A stretch of 6,127 bases of DNA from assembly GCA_934097255.1 (NCBI GenBank), contig CAKONT010000058.1:1-6127 (forward strand), given 5' to 3'. Source of the DNA: an uncultured Bacilli bacterium (GTDB lineage: Bacteria; Bacillota_I; Bacilli_A; RF39; UBA660). Below, piece by piece: positions 1-4,861 of this stretch (its first letter is position 1; each line of letters starts with the position of its first letter). The notes beneath the pieces were generated by a model. It searched no databases. It saw only the letters and a program-made list of their open reading frames with translations, and was not told where the DNA came from. The position numbers were made by a program, and so were the translations under genes.

Positions 1-710
1 GCCCTGAAAAAGAACAAGTAATGTATGAATTACATCAATTAGTTGATTTAAGAGATGGAAAAGAAGGAAGTCTTCTTGAAGAAAGACAAAAGATAAAACA
101 AAAATTAGATTCTTTAAATAATATTAAAAGTATAGTTGAAGAACGAAAAAAATGGATAAGTGATATAGATGAAGCTTTATCTATTTCTGGTAATTCTAGT
201 AATCCTGAATTTATAAACTTTATTACAAGTAGACGTGAGAAAAAAGCAAAAGTAATGGAATCACTTGTTAATTTATATAATAATCAACTAGAAGAAAATA
301 AAGATTTAGATCTTGATATTTTAAAGAAAGAATTTAAAGAAGAAGAAAAAGAACAGATAAGTGAAAAAACAGTAGAAGATGAATATTCAGATAGTGAAGT
401 TATGCCACTTGTTGACGATGTAAAAGAAGCTATAAAAAATGAAGAAAACGTTAATGAATCTCATGAAGAAAAAGAAGCAAATGAAGAGATAAAACTTGAT
501 ACTAATCCTCCAAAAAAAGAGGAAAAAATAAGTAAAATATCAAAGTTAAAAGGATTCTTCCAAAAACATAAAGGAAAAATATTACCTGTATTAGCAGGTA
601 TTGCTACAATAGCAGCTATGGCATTCGGTGTACCGGCTTTATTAAATGCAAGTAATGTCTTAAATCTTGCAACTGCCGGTGTTGCATATAAAATGTCAAT
701 GGGTAAATAG
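1..710 (+). CDS. Coiled-coil acidic protein with hydrophobic C-terminus, 5' partial
   Basis: The function is not recognised. The frame is open from base 3 (codons for P-E-K-E-Q-V precede the first ATG at 21). That ATG has no GGAGG-like site, whereas the other starts in the window do, so the gene almost certainly begins left of the window. Counting from ATG 21, residues 1-110 are highly charged, heptad-like helix (for example EERQKIKQKLDSLNNIKSIV at about 21-40). Residues 99-160 are a very acidic, probably disordered linker. Residues 165-186 are Lys-rich. Residues 187-222 are an Ala/Gly-rich hydrophobic segment followed by a short basic end, ...KMSMGK. This suggests a cytoplasmic coiled coil tethered to the membrane by its C-terminal tail (inference), with Lys 174-186 as the positive-inside flank. 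The gene ends in tandem in-frame stops, TAG at 708 and TAA at 711. The next gene starts 21 bases after the TAG and is probably co-transcribed. Coding status is near certain; function is open. Confidence 0.85.
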   Translation, partial: PEKEQVMYELHQLVDLRDGKEGSLLEERQKIKQKLDSLNNIKSIVEERKKWISDIDEALSISGNSSNPEFINFITSRREKKAKVMESLVNLYNNQLEENKDLDLDILKKEFKEEEKEQISEKTVEDEYSDSEVMPLVDDVKEAIKNEENVNESHEEKEANEEIKLDTNPPKKEEKISKISKLKGFFQKHKGKILPVLAGIATIAAMAFGVPALLNASNVLNLATAGVAYKMSMGK

Positions 711-713
711 TAA

Positions 714-721
714 AGAAGGGA
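714..721 (+). promoter_or_regulatory. Ribosome binding site fixing a GTG start
   Basis: The purine run AGAAGGGA lies 10 bases before GTG 732. A nearer ATG at 722 opens a frame that stops after nine codons, so the site serves the GTG. No in-frame ATG lies near the start of the downstream gene, which makes GTG the only sensible choice. Confidence 0.7.
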
Positions 722-731
722 ATGGTTAGTT

Positions 732-983
732 GTGACTTTTACAAGAGATGATTTGATCGAATTTACAAATGGTGAAAGAGTAGTTGTTCTTGAATCGACA
801 ATTTATGAAGAAAAAGAATATTTAATGTGTGTTTTATTAAAAGATAAATCTGATGAACCATCAGATACTTATCGAATTTATTATGTCAATTATGAAATAG
901 GACAAGTTGAAAAGGTTACTGATGAAACACTAGCAAACTACTTATTTGTTGTTATGAACGAAAAGTTAAAAAAAGATGCTTAA
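732..983 (+). CDS. Small DUF1292-like protein (83 aa)
   Basis: This is a complete small soluble protein started by GTG, with a clear ribosome binding site at 714-721. It has no signal peptide or membrane segment. The pattern is alternating beta strands: LIEFTNGERVVVLESTIYEE, then KEYLMCVLLKD, then YRIYYVNYE, then a short Glu-rich stretch and a C-terminal helix (about residues 65-82). This order (a 'defined by context' strand, a 'YeekeYl..l' strand, a further strand, and a terminal helix) resembles the DUF1292/YrzB family of Firmicutes, whose biochemical role is not established. The resemblance is by eye and remote; the acidic linker typical of DUF1292 is reduced here. It sits 21 bases after the coiled-coil gene, probably as the last gene of that transcript. 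Its final codons and stop form part of the terminator stem-loop at 968-996. Coding confidence is high; the family call is tentative. Confidence 0.75.
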   Translation: MTFTRDDLIEFTNGERVVVLESTIYEEKEYLMCVLLKDKSDEPSDTYRIYYVNYEIGQVEKVTDETLANYLFVVMNEKLKKDA

Positions 984-996
984 AGCATCTTTTTTT
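968..996 (+). terminator. Intrinsic terminator overlapping the gene end
   Basis: GATGCT (975-980) pairs perfectly with AGCATC (984-989) around a three-base loop, TAA, which is the stop codon of the upstream gene (981-983). The A7 run at 968-974 faces the T7 run at 990-996, so the helix can extend to 13 bp. The T-run gives a standard Rho-independent signal for the left operon. The A-run on the other side makes it potentially bidirectional, though no minus-strand gene here uses it. Confidence 0.9.
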
Positions 997-997
997 G

Positions 998-1027
998 TTG
1001 ACAAGTTATAAATTTTTATAATATTAT
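998..1027 (+). promoter_or_regulatory. Probable sigma-A promoter of helD-Nudix
   Basis: A consensus -35 box TTGACA (998-1003) is followed after 18 bases by TATTAT (1022-1027), an acceptable -10. A perfect TATAAT at 1017-1022 is only 13 bases away, too close for that -35. The predicted start near 1034 leaves a leader of roughly 114 bases before helD. The -35 begins two bases after the preceding T-run. A weaker alternative is TTGAAA (1041-1046) with TATAGC (1065-1070), also spaced by 18. Confidence 0.6.
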
Positions 1028-1070
1028 TGTAGATAGTTGTTTGAAAAAGATTTAACAAGACGATTATAGC

Positions 1071-1120
1071 ATAAATAGTCTATTTCCTAGTAGATTTATT
1101 TTTGCTTTTTTTTGTTATTT
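1071..1120 (+). promoter_or_regulatory. helD leader hairpin and T-rich tract
   Basis: Within the 164-base gap before helD, ATAAA (1071-1075) plus TCTA (1079-1082) can pair with TAGA (1091-1094) plus TTTAT (1095-1099), leaving TAG as a bulge and an eight-base loop. An alternative small hairpin, AAATA-GTC-TATTT (1073-1085), is mutually exclusive with it. A T-rich run follows (1098-1120, interrupted by G, GC and A). The shape resembles a weak attenuator or pause site, but the stem is A/T only and bulged, so it may be chance. The rest of the gap shows only the promoter and the ribosome binding site. Confidence 0.25.
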
Positions 1121-1147
1121 TGATATTAGAAGGAGTGTGATTAACTA

Positions 1148-3175
1148 ATGAAAATAAGTGATGAAGAAAAGAAAATAGAAAAAGATAGGTTAAAAAAGAC
1201 GATATCAGTTATCAATAAACAAATTTCTTCTTTAGGGCAAGAACTTTATAATAAACAAGAAAGAATCGACGAATTTAAAAAATTTATTTGGGATAATAAA
1301 AGTTCTTTAGATCCTCAAGAACTTAAAAGTATGATGTCAGATAGTGACTTAGAAGTATTTTTAATGACTAATAAGGGTGAATATTTCCAAAAATTGTATA
1401 GAATTCAAAAAAATCCATATTTTGGTTCGATTATTTTTAAGGAAGAAAATGCTAAAACGTATAACGTTTATATTGGAATAACTCATCTAATCGATGAAAA
1501 AACAGATGAATATTTAATTCATGATTGGCGTAGTCCAATATGTAGTTTGTTTTATGATTTTGAAAGTGGAGAGTGTTTTTATAAAGCACCTATGGGAATA
1601 ATAAAAGGAAATTTAGAAAGAAAAAGACAATATAAAATAATTGATGGTAATTTAGTTCATATTTTTGATAATAGTATTAATATCGACGATGAGTTACTAC
1701 AAGAAGTTTTGGCAAGTGATTCTAGTGATAAAATGAAAAATATTGTTAATACTATTCAAAAAGAACAAAATAAAATTATAAGAAATGTAGATGACGATAA
1801 TTTAATTGTTCAAGGAATAGCAGGATCTGGTAAAACAACTGTTGCGTTACATAGAATTGCTTTTTTACTTTATAAAATAGAAAATTTAACTTCTAACAAT
1901 GTACTTATTTTTTCTCCCAATAATGTGTTTACAGAATATATATCAAATGTATTACCAGAACTTGGTGAAGAAAACACCAGTGAATCAACGTTCCATGATT
2001 TTTTAAAACAATTTATAAATGAATATAAAAAAGTAGAATCATTTACAAGCTTTATATCAAGATATTATACGTATAAGGAAACAAATCCTGATCTTGTTAA
2101 ATATAAACAAAGTGATGAAATAATTAATGATTTTAATAATTATTTAATTGATTTAGTAAATAATACAAAGTTTGTTTTATCTGTTAATATAAGCGATATA
2201 ACAACTTATAGCTCGTCTTTTTTAAATGATTTATTATGTGATAGATATAATAAATTTCCATTATTTGAAAGAATAGATGAAATATCAAAGAAGTTATCAG
2301 AAATAAATTATGATGGTAAGCTAAAAGAGGCAAGATCTATTAGAAAAAAATTACTTGATAGTTTAAACATAAAAAAAGATTATAAAAAAATATATGCTGG
2401 ATTTTATAAAAGTAGATTTAGTAAATATTTGTTATCTGATAATTATATAGAGTCATTTGTAAAAAAAGAAACGATTTTATATGAAGATAGTGTATTATTT
2501 GCTTATATGAAAGGTTTTTTAGAAGGATTTAATTACAATAATGTAATAAAAGAAATTGTAATTGACGAAGCTCAAGATTATACAAAATTACAATATATAA
2601 TTTTATCTAAGATATTTAAGAAAAGTCATTTTACAATTCTTGGTGATATAAATCAAACAATAAATCCTTATTATAAATATTCTTCTTTAGAGATACTTAA
2701 AACAGTATTAAATGGTCAAACCAGTTATGTCGAATTAAACAAAACGTATAGGTCGTCACAAGAAATAATTGAATATACTAATTCTATTTTAGGATTAAAT
2801 CATGTCAGTGCAATAAGAAACAAAACTAACAAGGAAGTTTTATTTAGAAAAGTAAATGACGATATAAATTTATTATTAGATGATATAAATTATTTAAAAA
2901 ATTATAATAGCACTGCTATTATTACAAAAGATGATGAAACGTGTGAAAAATTGTATGATAAGTTAAAAGAAAAAGTTGATATAGGAATTATTTCATCAAG
3001 TATGGAAAAATTTCAAAAGAAATTACTTGTTATTCCATCTTATATGGCCAAGGGATTAGAGTTTGATAGTGTAATAGTATATAATGAAAAAACTGATAGT
3101 TATAGTGAAAACGAAAAATATTTATATTACGTCGCATGTACAAGAGCACAACATCAATTGATTATTTATAATTAA
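1148..3175 (+). CDS. helD: HelD-type RNA polymerase recycling helicase (UvrD-like superfamily 1)
   Basis: HelD binds stalled or post-termination RNA polymerase and uses ATP to free it from nucleic acid, in the cytoplasm. The 675 residues carry the full motif series: N-terminal charged helix (1-50), the HelD-specific 'NPYFGSI' (89-95) and DWRSP (126-130), a Q-motif region 'IQKEQNKIIRN' (203-213), Walker A GIAGSGKTT (223-231), Walker B IDEAQDY (472-478), motif III GDINQT (499-504), motif IV NKTYRSS (531-537), motif V AKGLEFD (634-640), and motif VI VACTRAQ (662-668). The arginine and lysine expected to contact ATP are present. The residues before Walker A match Bacillus HelD closely by recall, separating it from Rep, PcrA and UvrD. 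Bacillus HelD is about 774 residues; the shortfall lies mostly between Walker A and B (about 240 residues, holding the clamp-arm insertion), and the chain ends seven residues after motif VI. Start ATG 1148 follows AGAAGGAG (1128-1135) by 12 bases. It is first in a two-gene operon with the Nudix gene. Confidence 0.95.
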   Translation: MKISDEEKKIEKDRLKKTISVINKQISSLGQELYNKQERIDEFKKFIWDNKSSLDPQELKSMMSDSDLEVFLMTNKGEYFQKLYRIQKNPYFGSIIFKEENAKTYNVYIGITHLIDEKTDEYLIHDWRSPICSLFYDFESGECFYKAPMGIIKGNLERKRQYKIIDGNLVHIFDNSINIDDELLQEVLASDSSDKMKNIVNTIQKEQNKIIRNVDDDNLIVQGIAGSGKTTVALHRIAFLLYKIENLTSNNVLIFSPNNVFTEYISNVLPELGEENTSESTFHDFLKQFINEYKKVESFTSFISRYYTYKETNPDLVKYKQSDEIINDFNNYLIDLVNNTKFVLSVNISDITTYSSSFLNDLLCDRYNKFPLFERIDEISKKLSEINYDGKLKEARSIRKKLLDSLNIKKDYKKIYAGFYKSRFSKYLLSDNYIESFVKKETILYEDSVLFAYMKGFLEGFNYNNVIKEIVIDEAQDYTKLQYIILSKIFKKSHFTILGDINQTINPYYKYSSLEILKTVLNGQTSYVELNKTYRSSQEIIEYTNSILGLNHVSAIRNKTNKEVLFRKVNDDINLLLDDINYLKNYNSTAIITKDDETCEKLYDKLKEKVDIGIISSSMEKFQKKLLVIPSYMAKGLEFDSVIVYNEKTDSYSENEKYLYYVACTRAQHQLIIYN

Positions 3176-3180
3176 TTGAT
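3153..3180 (+). repeat. Inverted repeat spanning the helD stop codon
   Basis: ATCAATT (3153-3159), G, ATTAT (3161-3165) faces ATAAT (3168-3172), T, AATTGAT (3174-3180). This gives 13 pairs including one G-U, folding around a tiny TT centre. The helD stop TAA (3173-3175) lies in the right arm. No T-run follows, so it is not an intrinsic terminator. It ends three bases before the Nudix ribosome binding site. Confidence 0.55.
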
Positions 3181-3183
3181 AAT

Positions 3184-3188
3184 AGAGG
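3184..3188 (+). promoter_or_regulatory. Ribosome binding site fixing a TTG start
   Basis: AGAGG stands nine bases before TTG 3198. An in-frame TAA at 3192-3194 rules out any earlier start. The first in-frame ATG is at codon 63, inside and beyond the Nudix box. TTG 3198 is therefore the start. Confidence 0.75.
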
Positions 3189-3197
3189 TAATAAAAA

Positions 3198-3617
3198 TTG
3201 AAAAAAATAAATAAAGTAAAAAAAGCAGGGTGCATATTAGTTAATATTAAAGATAGAACAATTGCATTAGTATATAGAAAAAAGCAAAATGATTATTCTT
3301 TTCCTAAAGGACACGTTGAAAAAAATGAAGAATTAGTAGAGTGTGCTATAAGAGAAACAGCTGAAGAAACTAAAAGAAAAGCAATGTTATTAGAAAAAGA
3401 GCCAATTTATGTTGATCAATATATAACGTCAAATGGGGAAGATGTTACAATGTATTATTATTTGGCAAAAGATATTGGTAAAAGTTATAATGATTCTATG
3501 GATACTCACGAAACGTTTTGGATACCATTTGATGAAGTTTACGATAAGTTATCATATTCTAATTTAAAATTAGTATGGAATTTAATCAAAAATAAAGTTG
3601 AAGATTATTTTTTATAA
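3198..3617 (+). CDS. Nudix hydrolase (Ap4A hydrolase / MutT-like)
   Basis: This is a cytoplasmic Mg-dependent pyrophosphohydrolase of nucleoside diphosphates linked to another group X. At 139 residues it is one Nudix domain. The Nudix box G-x5-E-x7-R-E-x2-E-E fits at G38, E44, R52-E53 and E56-E57, with E53, E56 and E57 as the metal-binding glutamates. The usual 'EETG' ending is 'EETKR' (K59), so the box glycine is missing. The preceding FPKGHVE (35-41) is the form common in Ap4A/ApnA hydrolases and related enzymes, rather than the FPQGG form of RppH; the exact substrate cannot be fixed from this. An aromatic-rich strand TMYYYLA (84-90) and a C-terminal helix complete the fold. It starts with TTG, 22 bases after helD, and is probably co-transcribed. 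The terminator lies 11 bases past the stop. A link to polymerase recovery, for example by removing dinucleoside polyphosphates, is inference. Confidence 0.9.
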   Translation: MKKINKVKKAGCILVNIKDRTIALVYRKKQNDYSFPKGHVEKNEELVECAIRETAEETKRKAMLLEKEPIYVDQYITSNGEDVTMYYYLAKDIGKSYNDSMDTHETFWIPFDEVYDKLSYSNLKLVWNLIKNKVEDYFL

Positions 3618-3628
3618 ATTAAATCGAT

Positions 3629-3665
3629 GAAATAAAACTAATAAAATAGTTTTATTTCTTTTTTT
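3629..3665 (+). terminator. Intrinsic terminator of helD-Nudix operon
   Basis: GAAATAAAACTA (3629-3640) is a perfect 12-bp complement to TAGTTTTATTTC (3647-3658) around a six-base loop ATAAAA. Seven T residues follow (3659-3665). The stem is A/T-rich but long and unbroken. Confidence 0.88.
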
Positions 3666-3670
3666 ATCCA

Positions 3671-3679
3671 TGCTATAAT
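3671..3679 (+). promoter_or_regulatory. Extended -10 promoter for the small membrane protein and DUF368 genes
   Basis: TGCTATAAT is a consensus extended -10 (TG, one base, then TATAAT at 3674-3679). At the -35 distance there is only terminator sequence (TTTATT near 3651-3656), so the extended element must carry recognition. Transcription would start near 3684-3686, giving a leader of only about 15 bases that begins at the ribosome binding site. Confidence 0.75.
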
Positions 3680-3685
3680 TAATAT

Positions 3686-3690
3686 GGAGG
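3686..3690 (+). promoter_or_regulatory. Ribosome binding site fixing ATG 3700
   Basis: GGAGG is followed at once by an in-frame ATG (3691) and then, nine bases away, by ATG 3700. Zero spacing at 3691 is not workable, so 3700 is the start and the three extra codons are untranslated. Confidence 0.8.
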
Positions 3691-3699
3691 ATGGATTTT

Positions 3700-3948
3700 A
3701 TGAAAAAAGTGCTAATTATTGTATTAGATGTAATTGCAGTTTTATTGATAGCATGGTTTGCCTTAGGGTATTTTAACTTTTACAAGATTACTTCTTCAAA
3801 AGAGCCAATTTATGTTGTGAGAGAAAAAGATTATGACGTTTCAAATGGACATGTTCACGTTTATGACAATATTATTTATAAAATAGTTGAGTATAAATCT
3901 AGCGACATTACTTATAGTATTAAATTATGGTTTATGGAGGATATTTAA
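3700..3948 (+). CDS. Small single-helix membrane protein (82 aa), unknown function
   Basis: Starting at ATG 3700, the chain opens with two lysines and then an uninterrupted hydrophobic helix (about residues 4-25, VLIIVLDVIAVLLIAWFALG). This is a signal-anchor with no lipobox cysteine. The remaining 57 residues should lie outside the membrane and look like short beta strands: EPIYVVREKDY, then VHVYDNIIYKIVEYK, then TYSIKLWFM. The 'vYd.i.YKiv.Y' pattern recalls short membrane-anchored Firmicutes proteins with a Y-x-G-x-G-Y-K strand, but no named family is recognised. It lies directly after the extended -10 promoter and one base before DUF368, whose ribosome binding site is inside this gene, so the two are probably translated in a coupled way. 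A helper or regulatory role for DUF368 is inference from this position only. Confidence 0.8.
   Translation: MKKVLIIVLDVIAVLLIAWFALGYFNFYKITSSKEPIYVVREKDYDVSNGHVHVYDNIIYKIVEYKSSDITYSIKLWFMEDI
3936..3940 (+). promoter_or_regulatory. Ribosome binding site of DUF368 within the preceding gene
   Basis: GGAGG is nine bases before ATG 3950. It lies in the last codons of the small membrane protein gene (stop 3946-3948). It selects ATG 3950 over a TTG at 3887, which would add 21 residues read from the neighbour's coding sequence and has no site of its own. Confidence 0.85.
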
Positions 3949-3949
3949 A

Positions 3950-4792
3950 ATGAGTGTTAAGGATAATTTGATTACTTTTATTAAAGGATTTATTTTAGGA
4001 GTTGCAAATATTATTCCCGGTGTAAGTGGTGGTACTTTGGCAGTTACACTTGGACTATATGAAACTATTCTATCTTGTGTCAATAATTTCTTTAAAGATA
4101 TCAAGAAAAATATAACTACGTTACTTCCAATTGGATTAGGAATTTTTGTTGCTCTTATTTCAACTAGCAAACTTGTTACTTTTGCGCTTGCTAATTATAA
4201 GGCACCGACTATATTTTTATTTGTTGGATTAATAATCGGTGGAACAACACTTTTAACTGATAAAGTAAAAGGTAAGCATAGTGTTTCAAATATTATTGTT
4301 TTTATTGTAACTTTTTTAATTGTTATAGCTCTTAATTTTTTAAATATTAAAAGTTTAAATACATCTTTAGATAATATAAATTTAATGAGCATAATTGTTC
4401 TTTTATTAGTAGGATTTATTGCAAGTTCTGCGATGATTATTCCGGGAATAAGTGGTTCTTTTATTTTAATGATTTTAGGATTTTATGAGAAAATAATAGC
4501 AACTTTATCTAATCTTACTAATTTAAAAGAACTTTCAAATAACTTAATTATTCTTGTTCCTTTTGGAATAGGTGTTTTAATGGGAATACTATTTATGGCA
4601 AGATTAATTACTACTTTGATAGAAAAAGATGAAGCAAAAACTTATCATGCTATAATTGGTTTTGTTTTATCAAGTGTAATTGTTTTGATCTTCCAAATTG
4701 GCAAGTTTACATTTACTTTTGGTAATATTATCTTTTGCATATTTACGTTCTTTTGGGGATTTTTCTTGTCAAAGGCAATTGAAAAAGAATAA
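3950..4792 (+). CDS. popT: DUF368 family undecaprenyl-phosphate translocase (PopT class)
   Basis: DUF368 proteins are reported as polyprenyl-phosphate translocases that return undecaprenyl phosphate from the outer to the inner face of the membrane for reuse in peptidoglycan and teichoic-acid synthesis. The 280-residue chain has about eight or nine hydrophobic stretches and the family signature twice: ANIIPGVSGGTL (19-30) with GLYETI (35-40), and AMIIPGISGSFI (161-172) with GFYEKI (177-182). The segments after them also match (LLPIGLGIFVALI at 58-70, LVPFGIGVLMGIL at 202-214), showing the internal two-fold repeat. Re-entrant loops at the PGxSG motifs are known for the family. It starts at ATG 3950, one base after the preceding stop, with GGAGG nine bases upstream. 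It shares a promoter with the small membrane protein and ends at a bidirectional terminator facing an LCP ligase that works on the same carrier lipid. The length is normal for the family. The family is clear; the exact lipid is by analogy. Confidence 0.92.
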   Translation: MSVKDNLITFIKGFILGVANIIPGVSGGTLAVTLGLYETILSCVNNFFKDIKKNITTLLPIGLGIFVALISTSKLVTFALANYKAPTIFLFVGLIIGGTTLLTDKVKGKHSVSNIIVFIVTFLIVIALNFLNIKSLNTSLDNINLMSIIVLLLVGFIASSAMIIPGISGSFILMILGFYEKIIATLSNLTNLKELSNNLIILVPFGIGVLMGILFMARLITTLIEKDEAKTYHAIIGFVLSSVIVLIFQIGKFTFTFGNIIFCIFTFFWGFFLSKAIEKE

Positions 4793-4817
4793 TATTATGG
4801 GATTTTAAATGATTAAT

Positions 4818-4851
4818 AAAAAACCTAACTTAAATTCAAGTTAGGTTTTTT
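4818..4851. terminator. Bidirectional terminator between convergent genes
   Basis: CCTAACTT (4824-4831) pairs with AAGTTAGG (4838-4845) around the loop AAATTC. The flanking A6 (4818-4823) pairs with T6 (4846-4851), giving a perfect 14-bp stem. A T-run follows on the plus strand (4846-4852) and, read from the A-run, on the minus strand. It serves DUF368 and the LCP gene, whose stop is 11 bases away. Confidence 0.92.
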
Positions 4852-4861
4852 TATATGACTT

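Noticed and set aside
1017..1022. Perfect TATAAT near the TTGACA at 998
   Set aside because: The 13-base spacing is too short for that -35; TATTAT at 1022-1027 fits with 18. It could still act alone, but it has no TG extension.
3684..3779. Short 31-codon frame starting at ATG 3684, with three closely spaced cysteines (C-x2-C-x-C)
   Set aside because: It overlaps the small membrane protein out of frame and has no ribosome binding site of its own; the GGAGG lies inside it and serves ATG 3700. The cysteines look accidental.
3887..3949. N-terminal extension of DUF368 from TTG 3887
   Set aside because: It overlaps the upstream gene, lacks a ribosome binding site, and precedes the usual family start; ATG 3950 has GGAGG at nine bases.
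3925..4170. Minus-strand open frame of 81 codons
   Set aside because: It lies opposite DUF368, has no ribosome binding site or family resemblance, and mirrors transmembrane codons.
4195..4392. Minus-strand open frame of 65 codons
   Set aside because: It lies opposite DUF368 with the same Ile/Lys bias of an antisense shadow and no start signal.
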